From: a bacterium
GTDB lineage: Bacteria; Bacteroidota; Bacteroidia; Bacteroidales; Muribaculaceae
Length of the DNA: 49,266 bases
Direction: 5' to 3'
Assembly (NCBI GenBank): GCA_004563195.1
Contig: SFTJ01000035.1
Span: 1 to 49,266, forward strand
The notes beneath the pieces were generated by a model. It did not search any database. It had not been told where the DNA came from and saw only the letters and a program-made list of their open reading frames with translations. The position numbers and the translations under genes were made by a program. This document shows, in pieces, positions 42,645 through 49,266 of the stretch. Within the stretch, counting starts at the first letter, position 1; every line of letters begins with the position of its first letter.

Positions 42645-43610
42645 ATGGAATTGAAGAAGAAAATACTCGTTATCATCAACCCCATCTCAGGGGCGGCACA
42701 TAGAGATTACATGCCCGAGATTGTAAATCGCAATCTCGACAGCGAGCGTTTTGATGTATACGTCCGCTTCACACAAGGTCCGGGACATGCCACCGAGATG
42801 GCAAAGAAAGCCATTGAGCATCAGTTCGACGGCGTGATAGCCATAGGCGGCGACGGCACTATCAACGAAACGGCTTCGGCACTCATCAATTCGCCCACAG
42901 CTCTTGGCATAGTGCCCTGCGGCTCGGGTAATGGCCTCGCACGCCACTTGGGCATTCCGCTTATCCCCGAACGCGCCCTGAAAATCATCAACGATTGGCA
43001 CACCGACTCGCTCGACTATTGCACCGTTAACGATATTCCATTCTTCTGCACTTGCGGCGTAGGGTTCGACGCTACGGTGAGCGAAAAATTCGCAGCTGCC
43101 AAGCGCCGTGGACCCATAAGTTACGCAAAAAATGCCATCATCGAATATCTCAACTATCGCAGTCAGGAATACGTTATTAAAACCCACGACAGCGACATAG
43201 CCGTTAAGGCATTTGTGATAGCTTGCGGCAACGCCTCGCAATATGGCAACAACGCCTACATCGCTCCCAGGGCAAGCATGCAGGACGGGCTGATAGATGT
43301 AACCATAATACGCCCATTCAACCCCATCGAAACGCCTATCATTGGCATTCAACTTTTCACTCGGCAAATCGATAAAAACACCAATATTCAAAGCTTCCGC
43401 ACCCGAGAACTCACCATTAGCCGACCCAAAGCAGCCATTATGCACGTCGACGGCGAGCCCCTGATGATGGAAGCCGATCTCCACATCAAGTGCCACCCGA
43501 GCGGCATCAACATCATCACACCCGCCAAGGAATCAAACTCAATATTCGAGCCCATCGAATCGGGATTCTACGACTTCCTGAATGCCATTCGTGCCGAATT
43601 CGACCTCTAA
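42645..43610 (+). CDS. Diacylglycerol kinase-family lipid kinase (321 aa)
   Basis: The start is taken at MELKKKILVIINPISGAA; an upstream in-frame ATG at 42624 overlaps a -7 element. DAGK catalytic-domain hallmarks follow: FTQGPGHATEMA, DGVIAIGGDGTINETA (GGDGT at 68-72), GIVPCGSGNGLARHLGIP, and the late MHVDGEPLMM. This is the YegS/DgkB-type family that phosphorylates diacylglycerol or related lipids using ATP. No membrane segment is visible; such proteins act at the membrane surface. It is flanked by a divergent membrane protein gene and, after 229 nt, by the glycogen cluster. The precise lipid substrate is unknown. Confidence 0.9.
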   Translation: MELKKKILVIINPISGAAHRDYMPEIVNRNLDSERFDVYVRFTQGPGHATEMAKKAIEHQFDGVIAIGGDGTINETASALINSPTALGIVPCGSGNGLARHLGIPLIPERALKIINDWHTDSLDYCTVNDIPFFCTCGVGFDATVSEKFAAAKRRGPISYAKNAIIEYLNYRSQEYVIKTHDSDIAVKAFVIACGNASQYGNNAYIAPRASMQDGLIDVTIIRPFNPIETPIIGIQLFTRQIDKNTNIQSFRTRELTISRPKAAIMHVDGEPLMMEADLHIKCHPSGINIITPAKESNSIFEPIESGFYDFLNAIRAEFDL

Positions 43611-43839
43611 GCCTTGGACTAAGCTTTATTGTGTTGATATCCCCCCCGACCGATGACATTTTTTGTCGAATTTTGCACCATTTTGACGCCTTTTTGCAGC
43701 AAAATGGCAGTATTGCCTAATTTGTGACATTTTTTTATCACTTGCCTTGTTGCATATACAAAAATAATTTCATAAATTAGCATTACTTTAGAGACTAACA
43801 TAAATTCAATACATTCTATAAACCAAAAAACACGCTCTT

Positions 43840-45810
43840 ATGAGTTATTTAAAATTTGATAAAAGCTTGATGATCAACTTGGAGCAATCACTTCCAAAGG
43901 AAATGCTTCGCACCAACCAATCAGGCGCATATCATTGTACGACATTGGTGGGATGTAACACCCGTAAACAGCATGGTCTTCTCGTTATCCCCATCCCTGA
44001 GCTTAACGACAACAACCATGTGCTGCTATCATCGCTCGACGAAACGGTGATACAGCACGGCGCCCCATTCAACTTGGGCATACACCAGTACAATGGTCAC
44101 GTATTCAGCCCCAACGGGCATAAATACATCAGAGAATACGATTGTGAAAGAGTACCTACCACCACCTATCGCGTGGGCGGTGTGATTCTCACAAAGGAGA
44201 AAATCTTTATCTCTCACGAGAACCGCATCCTCATTCGCTACACTCTCGTAGACGCTCACTCCGAAACAACTCTCCAGTTCCGCCCATTCCTCGCTTTCCG
44301 CGATGCCAACAGCCTTTGCATCGCCAACAGCGTGGCAAGCCGCGAATACAAGGAGGTGAACAACGGTATTGCCACTTGCATGTATGAGGGATATCCCACT
44401 CTTTATATGCAGCTCAACCGCAAGCCGGAATTCGTATTCGACCCCAATTGGTATAAAGACATCGAGTATGTAAAGGACCGCGAACGTGGTATTCCTTACA
44501 CCGAGGACCTATATGTGCCCGGCTACTTCCAACTCAAAATCAAGAAGGGCGAAAGCATCATCTTCTCGGCAGGTACTTCACCGGTCAACACTCGTCAGCT
44601 CACCAAAATGTATGAGGACGAAATCAAGACTCGCACTCCGCGCACAAGCTTCTACAACTGTATGAAGAACTGCGCAAAGCAATTCTATGTAACCAAGCCC
44701 GATGGACGACGCTACATCCTCGCCGGCTACCCATGGTTCAAGACTCGTGCTCGCGACGAATTTATTGCCCTTCCGGGAGCTACCATCTCGGTGCACCATC
44801 GCCCCGACTTCGAGGAAATTATGGACACTGCCATGGATGCCTTCAACGATTTTATGCAGAACGGCAAAATCGATCCTAATCTCGACGGTCTCGAACTCCC
44901 CGACGTGCCTCTTTGGGCTATTTGGGACATTCACCAATATGCTAAAGACGCAGGTAATCAAGAAGCCATCAAGCGCTACGGCAAGCTCGTGAAGGATTTG
45001 CTTCAGTTCATCATCGACCAAAAGCACCCAACTCTTCACCTCGCCGACAATGGCCTCGTAACCACCGACGGCACAAAGGTGCCTATGACTTGGATGGACT
45101 CTTCTCGCCCCGATGGCACTCCTATTATCCCACGCTCGGGCTACATAGTTGAGTTTAACGCCCTCTGGTACAACGCGCTCAAATTTGCTCAGAATCTATT
45201 TGCCGACGACGTGGCAAGCATCGACCAAGTGAAAGTTTGGGAAGAAATCACCGACAAGGCAAAAGATGCATTCATCAACACATTCCTCAACGAATCGGGC
45301 TACCTCTACGACTATGTCGACGGCTACTACAGCGACCCAAGCGTGCGTCCTAACATGATTATCGCTGCCGGTCTCGACTACTCACCACTCGACCGTCGTC
45401 AACGCAAATCGGTGCTCGACTTCGTGACTCGCGAACTCCTTACTCCTAAGGGCCTCCGCACTCTCAGCCCAAATAGCTACGGCTACAAGCCTTGGTATTT
45501 GGGTAACCCCGAAGAACGCGAAGAAGCATACTATCAAGGAAGCGCACGCCCATGGCTGCTCGGTTTCTACGCCGATGCCTACGTCAAAGTGTTCGGCTTG
45601 AGCGGACTCTCGTTCATCGAGCGAAACCTCATAGGCTACGAAGACGAAATGAGCCAAGGCTGTATCGGTTCGCTTTCCGAACTCTACGATGGCAATCCTC
45701 CTTACATAGGCCGCGGAGCCGTAAGCTTTGCTGCTAATGTGAGCGGAGTGCTCAGAGTGCTTCGTATGATTAAGAATATCGACGACGAATCCATGAAATT
45801 ACATTACTAA
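43840..45810 (+). CDS. Glycogen debranching enzyme-type amylo-alpha-1,6-glucosidase (656 aa)
   Basis: The N-terminal domain (LRTNQSGAYHCTTLVGCNTRKQHGLLVI, quoted in part) is the GDE N-terminal type, with VLLSSLDETV. From about residue 270 an (alpha/alpha)6-barrel of the bacterial debranching kind follows (ILAGYPWFKTRARDEFIALP, PTLHLADNGLVTTDGTK, TWMDSSRPDGTP, FYADAYVKVFGL). It should hydrolyse alpha-1,6 branch stubs of glycogen. It starts the cluster with the glycosyltransferase (11 nt gap) and GH57 gene, a set I recall as conserved in Bacteroidales for storage or capsule-like alpha-glucan turnover. No signal peptide: cytoplasmic. Confidence 0.9.
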   Translation: MSYLKFDKSLMINLEQSLPKEMLRTNQSGAYHCTTLVGCNTRKQHGLLVIPIPELNDNNHVLLSSLDETVIQHGAPFNLGIHQYNGHVFSPNGHKYIREYDCERVPTTTYRVGGVILTKEKIFISHENRILIRYTLVDAHSETTLQFRPFLAFRDANSLCIANSVASREYKEVNNGIATCMYEGYPTLYMQLNRKPEFVFDPNWYKDIEYVKDRERGIPYTEDLYVPGYFQLKIKKGESIIFSAGTSPVNTRQLTKMYEDEIKTRTPRTSFYNCMKNCAKQFYVTKPDGRRYILAGYPWFKTRARDEFIALPGATISVHHRPDFEEIMDTAMDAFNDFMQNGKIDPNLDGLELPDVPLWAIWDIHQYAKDAGNQEAIKRYGKLVKDLLQFIIDQKHPTLHLADNGLVTTDGTKVPMTWMDSSRPDGTPIIPRSGYIVEFNALWYNALKFAQNLFADDVASIDQVKVWEEITDKAKDAFINTFLNESGYLYDYVDGYYSDPSVRPNMIIAAGLDYSPLDRRQRKSVLDFVTRELLTPKGLRTLSPNSYGYKPWYLGNPEEREEAYYQGSARPWLLGFYADAYVKVFGLSGLSFIERNLIGYEDEMSQGCIGSLSELYDGNPPYIGRGAVSFAANVSGVLRVLRMIKNIDDESMKLHY

Positions 45811-45821
45811 GCATAGCGCGT

Positions 45822-47081
45822 ATGAAAGCATTAATGTTTGGTTGGGAATTCCCACCTCATATCCTCGGCGGTCTCGGCACTGCCAGCTATGGCCTTACTA
45901 AAGGCATTTTCGAAAATGGCGATATGGACATCACTTTCGTCATCCCTAAACCTATGGGTGACGAAGAGAAAACATTCGCTAAAATTATCGGCGCCAGCAA
46001 CACCCCGGTAGCTTGGCGCGACGTAAGCTGGGACTACGTCCAGCAACGCCAAGGTCACGTGATGGATCCTCAGACCTATTTCGACCTTCGCGACCACATA
46101 TATGCCGACTTCAATTACCTCAACGTAAACGACCTCGGTTGTATAGAATTCTCGGGTAAATATCCGCAAAACCTCATGGAAGAAATCAACAACTACTCCA
46201 TCGTGGCAGGCGTGATAGCCAGAACCGCCCAATTCGATGTTATCCACTCGCACGACTGGCTCACCTATCCCGCCGGCATCCACGCCAAGCAAGTGAGCGG
46301 AAAGCCTCTCGTGATTCACGTGCACGCCACCGACTACGACCGTAGCCGCGGCAACGTAAACCCCACCGTGTTCGGAATCGAAAAGGACGGTATGAACCAA
46401 GCCGACCACATCATCACCGTGAGCGAGCACACTCGCCGCACCGTTATCGAAAAGTATGGTATCTCGCCCGATAAGGTTTCTACCGTGCACAACGCCGTAG
46501 AACCTCTCCCCGAAGATTACCTCAAAATCGAGAAAACCCCTCGCAAGGAAAAAATCGTTACTTTCCTCGGTCGTATCACCATGCAGAAGGGTCCCGAATA
46601 CTTCGTCGAAGCTGCTGCTATGGTGCTCAAGAAAGTGCACAACGTGCGCTTCGTTATGGCCGGTGGTGGCGATATGATGGAGAAAATGATTCGTCTGGCT
46701 GCCCGTCGTGGCATATCCGACCGTTTCCACTTCATCGGTTTCTTGCGCGGCAAAGAAGTGTATGAAATGTATAAAAACAGCGATGTGTTTATCATGCCTT
46801 CTGTGAGCGAACCTTTCGGTATTGCACCTCTCGAAGCTATGCAGATGGGAGTTCCTTCCATCATCTCCAAGCAGTCGGGCTGCGCCGAAATTCTTAGCAA
46901 TGTGATTAAGGTAGACTACTGGGATGTGAACGAAATGGCCAACGCCATCTACTCCATCATCACCTACCCCGCTATGTTCCGTCAACTTCAAGAACGCGGC
47001 CTCGAAGAAGTGGGCCAAATAGTGTGGAAGAAAGCCGGTACTAAGGTAATCAACATCTACAAGAAGCTTACAAAGCTATAA
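45822..47081 (+). CDS. Glycogen-synthase-like glycosyltransferase, GT4/GT5 type (419 aa)
   Basis: The N-terminal GT-B domain starts MFGWEFPPHILGGLGTASYG, the donor-site loop of glycogen-synthase-like enzymes, with FDVIHSHDWLTYPAG. The C-terminal domain has VTFLGRITMQKGPEYFVEA and the E-X7-E motif SEPFGIAPLE (Glu330, Glu338), which binds the nucleotide-sugar. It is 419 residues, shorter than classical bacterial GlgA (about 480). It follows the debranching enzyme by 11 nt and precedes GH57 by 65 nt. The likely job is alpha-1,4-glucan chain synthesis, but a different GT4 activity cannot be excluded. Confidence 0.88.
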   Translation: MKALMFGWEFPPHILGGLGTASYGLTKGIFENGDMDITFVIPKPMGDEEKTFAKIIGASNTPVAWRDVSWDYVQQRQGHVMDPQTYFDLRDHIYADFNYLNVNDLGCIEFSGKYPQNLMEEINNYSIVAGVIARTAQFDVIHSHDWLTYPAGIHAKQVSGKPLVIHVHATDYDRSRGNVNPTVFGIEKDGMNQADHIITVSEHTRRTVIEKYGISPDKVSTVHNAVEPLPEDYLKIEKTPRKEKIVTFLGRITMQKGPEYFVEAAAMVLKKVHNVRFVMAGGGDMMEKMIRLAARRGISDRFHFIGFLRGKEVYEMYKNSDVFIMPSVSEPFGIAPLEAMQMGVPSIISKQSGCAEILSNVIKVDYWDVNEMANAIYSIITYPAMFRQLQERGLEEVGQIVWKKAGTKVINIYKKLTKL

Positions 47082-47146
47082 GAAAAACCTTTTTTCTATT
47101 TCTATACAAAATTTTTTAAAACAACAATTTAAAAAGTAATAACACA

Positions 47147-48559
47147 ATGAAAGCTATTTGTTTTTATTTTCATATACACCAGCCATATCGCTTGAAAAAA
47201 TATCGTTTCTTCGATATCGGTAACGACCACTACTATTTCGACGACTTCAACAACGACGAAATCATCACTCGCGTTGCCCGCAATTCTTATATCCCCGCAA
47301 CTCAAATGTTGCTCGATATCATCAAGAACAACGGCAAGAAGTTTAAGGTTGCTTTCTCTATCAGCGGCACCGCTATAGAGCAACTCCAGCAATATGTGCC
47401 TGAGTTTATCGACCTCTTGAAGGAACTCGTTGCTACAGGCTGCGTGGAATTCCTCTCAGAGACATTCGCTCACTCTCTTGCTTCGCTCCGCGACCTCGAA
47501 GAATTCCGTCGTCAAGTGAAGGCTCACGACGAGATGATTTATCAACTCTTCGGACAAAAGCCTAAGGTATTCCGCAACACCGAGCTCATGTACGACGACG
47601 AAATCGCTACATGGGTGGCAGGTCTCGGACTCAAGGGCATGGTTACCGAAGGTGCAAAGCACATCCTCGGTTGGAAGTCGCCTAACTACCTCTATGCTTC
47701 TGAATCAGCTCCTAAGCTAAAACTGCTCCTACGCAACAGCAAGCTCACCGAAGACATCACCGCTCGCTTCAACAACACCGAATGGGAATCTTACCCATTG
47801 ACCGCCGACAAGTACATGGGCTGGATTGCCGACCTTCCTCAGGAAGAACAGGTTATCAACATCTGCATGAACTACGAGACATTCGGCGAAATGGTGCCTC
47901 GCGAAAGCGGTATCTTCGAATTCTTCAAGGCTCTTCCTATCTACGCTGCTCAGAAAGGCATCGAATTCTGGACTCCAAGCGACGTTATCACTCGCTTGAA
48001 ACCGGTTTCTCACCTCTCTGTTCCGTTCCCAATGTCGTGGTCGGGCGAAGCTCGCGACACCGCTGCTTGGCAGGGTAACCTCCTCCAGCAAGAAGCTATC
48101 ACCAAGCTATTCTCTGTGGCAGAACGCGTTAGCCTTTGCGAAGACCGCAGTCTCAAGTCCGACTACTATCGTCTGCAGTCGAGCGACCACTTCTACTACA
48201 TGAACACCAGCGGCGTATATGCTTTCAGCCCATATAGCACTCCTTACGAAGCATTCACCAACTATATGAATGTGCTTTCTGACTTCATTGTGCGTGTAGA
48301 AGAGCAATATCCTTTGTCAATCGAAAACGAAGAGCTCAACGCACTTCTCACCACTATCAGAAACCAGGCAAACGAAATCGGCGATTTGAAGCGCGAAGTA
48401 GAACTTATGCGTAACAACATCATCAAGGACGACGAAAAACCTGCCGAAGAAGCTCCTGCCAAGAAAGCAGCTCCTAAAAAAGCCACCAAGAAGGCAGCAG
48501 CAAAGCCCGAAGCTGACGAAAAGCCAAAGAAGAAAGCAGCAGCCAAGAAGGAAAAATAA
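47147..48559 (+). CDS. GH57 alpha-amylase-like protein with Lys/Ala-rich tail (470 aa)
   Basis: GH57 conserved regions can be followed: FHIHQPY (8-14), VEFLSETFAHSLASL, and KVFRNTELMY, where Glu146 is in the position of the nucleophile. The next region reads ICMNYETFGEM (239-249). Here Asn242 stands where I expect the acid/base Asp (related proteins read DYETFGE). If so, the protein lacks one catalytic residue, as is reported for 'amylase-like' GH57 members. Residues about 395-425 look like coiled coil (NEIGDLKREVELMRNNIIKD), and the last ~40 residues are Lys/Ala/Pro repeats such as KKAAPKKATKKAAAK. It closes the glycogen cluster. It may be a glucan-active enzyme of altered chemistry or a non-catalytic binding protein. 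Confidence 0.88.
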   Translation: MKAICFYFHIHQPYRLKKYRFFDIGNDHYYFDDFNNDEIITRVARNSYIPATQMLLDIIKNNGKKFKVAFSISGTAIEQLQQYVPEFIDLLKELVATGCVEFLSETFAHSLASLRDLEEFRRQVKAHDEMIYQLFGQKPKVFRNTELMYDDEIATWVAGLGLKGMVTEGAKHILGWKSPNYLYASESAPKLKLLLRNSKLTEDITARFNNTEWESYPLTADKYMGWIADLPQEEQVINICMNYETFGEMVPRESGIFEFFKALPIYAAQKGIEFWTPSDVITRLKPVSHLSVPFPMSWSGEARDTAAWQGNLLQQEAITKLFSVAERVSLCEDRSLKSDYYRLQSSDHFYYMNTSGVYAFSPYSTPYEAFTNYMNVLSDFIVRVEEQYPLSIENEELNALLTTIRNQANEIGDLKREVELMRNNIIKDDEKPAEEAPAKKAAPKKATKKAAAKPEADEKPKKKAAAKKEK

Positions 48560-48686
48560 AGCCCATTAGTAGCCCGAAAACATCTTAGACACTGCCGAGT
48601 ATATCGCATCAAAACAAACGCCACCAAAGGCAAGAAAACCCCGATAAAAGGCATACTAAACCCCGGGCAAACTAATCACCAATAGC

Positions 48687-48724
48687 GCAAGGTCGCGAAT
48701 CACACAATCGATTCGCGACCTTGC
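48687..48724. terminator. Perfect 14-bp hairpin downstream of the GH57 gene
   Basis: GCAAGGTCGCGAAT (48687-48700) pairs perfectly with ATTCGCGACCTTGC (48711-48724) around a 10-nt loop. It lies 128 nt after the GH57 stop. No T-run follows on either strand, so it may be a factor-dependent or processing hairpin, not a classical terminator. Confidence 0.5.
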
Positions 48725-48900
48725 TGTGTAAACACACCACGATAGCCTAAGAAATCAAAAACAATTGCAGTAAAAAAAGCCATAAAAAGCAACAAGTTTT
48801 ACAAAAAAAATCACAACCACCTCCATAGTAGAAGCCATCATATAACTAACTAAATTACAGCCTCAGGTGCCACTATTACCACCGCAGCACAACCGCAGCT

Positions 48901-48920
48901 AAGCCTCAGATTTGAGGCTT
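48901..48920. repeat. Short 8-bp hairpin
   Basis: AAGCCTCA and TGAGGCTT flank a 4-nt loop, followed by GTTTATT. It is a possible weak terminator in the non-coding stretch. Confidence 0.35.
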
Positions 48921-49155
48921 GTTTATTACATCGTCACCGCCGCACAGAAAGTGTGTCATAAGCCGCAGGTGAGCCACCCCCGGTGTCTGGTGGTGACGTG
49001 AGCTGCCTGGGGCGTTGGTCGGGTTGCCATTGTCTGGCGCGTAGTCTCCTTTTCGCACTCTTTAATAGTGCCGCACGCATTGTTTGTCTTGCAGTATTCC
49101 CTTTACATTTTCCCCGATAATTTTTTTGAAAACTCTAATATTTTTCTGCTTAATA

Positions 49156-49187
49156 TTTGTTTATTTTGTTGATAATCAGTAACTTTA
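49156..49187 (+). promoter_or_regulatory. Promoter-like pair before the last partial gene
   Basis: TTTG (49156-49159), 20 nt, then TAACTTTA (49180-49187), one base from TAnnTTTG. It lies 32 nt upstream of the ATG at 49220. Confidence 0.5.
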
Positions 49188-49219
49188 TAGCATAATAAAC
49201 CCCTTTTGGCAATCGCTAT

Positions 49220-49266
49220 ATGTATTTCAAAGACTATCGACAAAAACCGATGTTCATACCCGTTCC
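49220..49266 (+). CDS. Start of a possible transposase (partial)
   Basis: The frame reads MYFKDYRQKPMFIPV to the window edge behind a promoter-like pair. The opening resembles starts of transposases of the IS1182 type, which often begin with an xFKxYxQ pattern, but fifteen residues are far too few to be sure. It could equally be an unrelated gene. Confidence 0.35.
   Translation, partial: MYFKDYRQKPMFIPV

Larger units (their letters stand above)
48560..49219. other. Non-coding stretch at the right end
   Basis: No credible gene is seen in these 660 bases. Two hairpins occur: GCAAGGTCGCGAAT/ATTCGCGACCTTGC (48687-48724) and AAGCCTCA/TGAGGCTT (48901-48920). A GC-rich patch at about 48935-49070 stands out from the AT-rich surroundings without an open frame of note. 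A promoter-like pair lies at 49156-49187. Confidence 0.6.

Noticed and set aside
43641..43648. Run of seven C residues in the gap before the debranching enzyme gene
   Set aside because: It could suggest slippage, but it is not placed within a promoter spacer or coding region, so there is no support for phase variation.
1..49266. CRISPR array
   Set aside because: No regularly spaced 25-40-bp repeats are seen; the only regular tandem repeat is the coding 252-bp biotinyl unit.

Overview
The window looks like a chromosomal segment of a gut-type Bacteroidales bacterium, possibly Muribaculaceae or a close relative; the family-level guess is inference. Evidence: a SprA/Sov type 9 secretion (T9SS) translocon gene, proteins with T9SS-type C-terminal domains, an exbB-exbD-exbD-tonB cluster of the Bacteroidota kind, a six-gene Na+-NQR operon, a glycogen debranching enzyme/glycosyltransferase/GH57 trio, and several promoters of the Bacteroidales form TTTG-N19/20-TAnnTTTG.

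Layout. 1-3.6 kb: tail of an unknown gene, a decayed FemA/FemB-family remnant, a 64-residue basic protein whose last codons form a terminator, a solute-binding protein and a putative porin. 3.7-3.9 kb: tRNA-Leu(UAG) with its promoter and a shared terminator. 4-11 kb (minus strand): a conserved small protein, a cyclophilin lipoprotein, an M16 peptidase and a CotH-like protein that were probably once one operon. A 2.7-kb AT-rich islet of three foreign-looking genes now separates cotH from the M16 gene and is flanked by an imperfect 37/38-bp direct repeat that duplicates the cotH start.

11-24 kb (minus): two subtilisin-like proteases with T9SS-type C-termini, ruvA and sprA (2490 aa), spaced as one operon, so secretion channel and probable cargo lie together. 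24-30.4 kb (minus): exbB, two exbD, tonB, a small membrane protein, a PstS-like lipoprotein and a TPR protein; this is probably an envelope energisation locus.

31-37 kb (plus): nqrABCDEF, the sodium-pumping NADH:quinone oxidoreductase. 37-38.6 kb: a cytidylate-kinase-like protein and a PHP-family CpsB/CapC-like phosphatase. 39-41.3 kb: a biotin-dependent carboxyltransferase carrying three tandem, nearly identical biotinyl domains on an exact 252-bp period. 41.5-43.6 kb: ribosomal protein bL31 type B, a membrane protein and a diacylglycerol-kinase-family lipid kinase. 43.8-48.6 kb: a glycogen/alpha-glucan cluster. Its GH57 member has Asn where an acidic catalytic residue is expected, and a lysine/alanine-rich tail. 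The last 0.7 kb is mostly non-coding and ends in the first codons of a possible transposase.

The best candidates for something undescribed are the AT-rich islet, whose first two proteins share an N-terminal amphipathic motif, and the triple-biotinyl carboxyltransferase.
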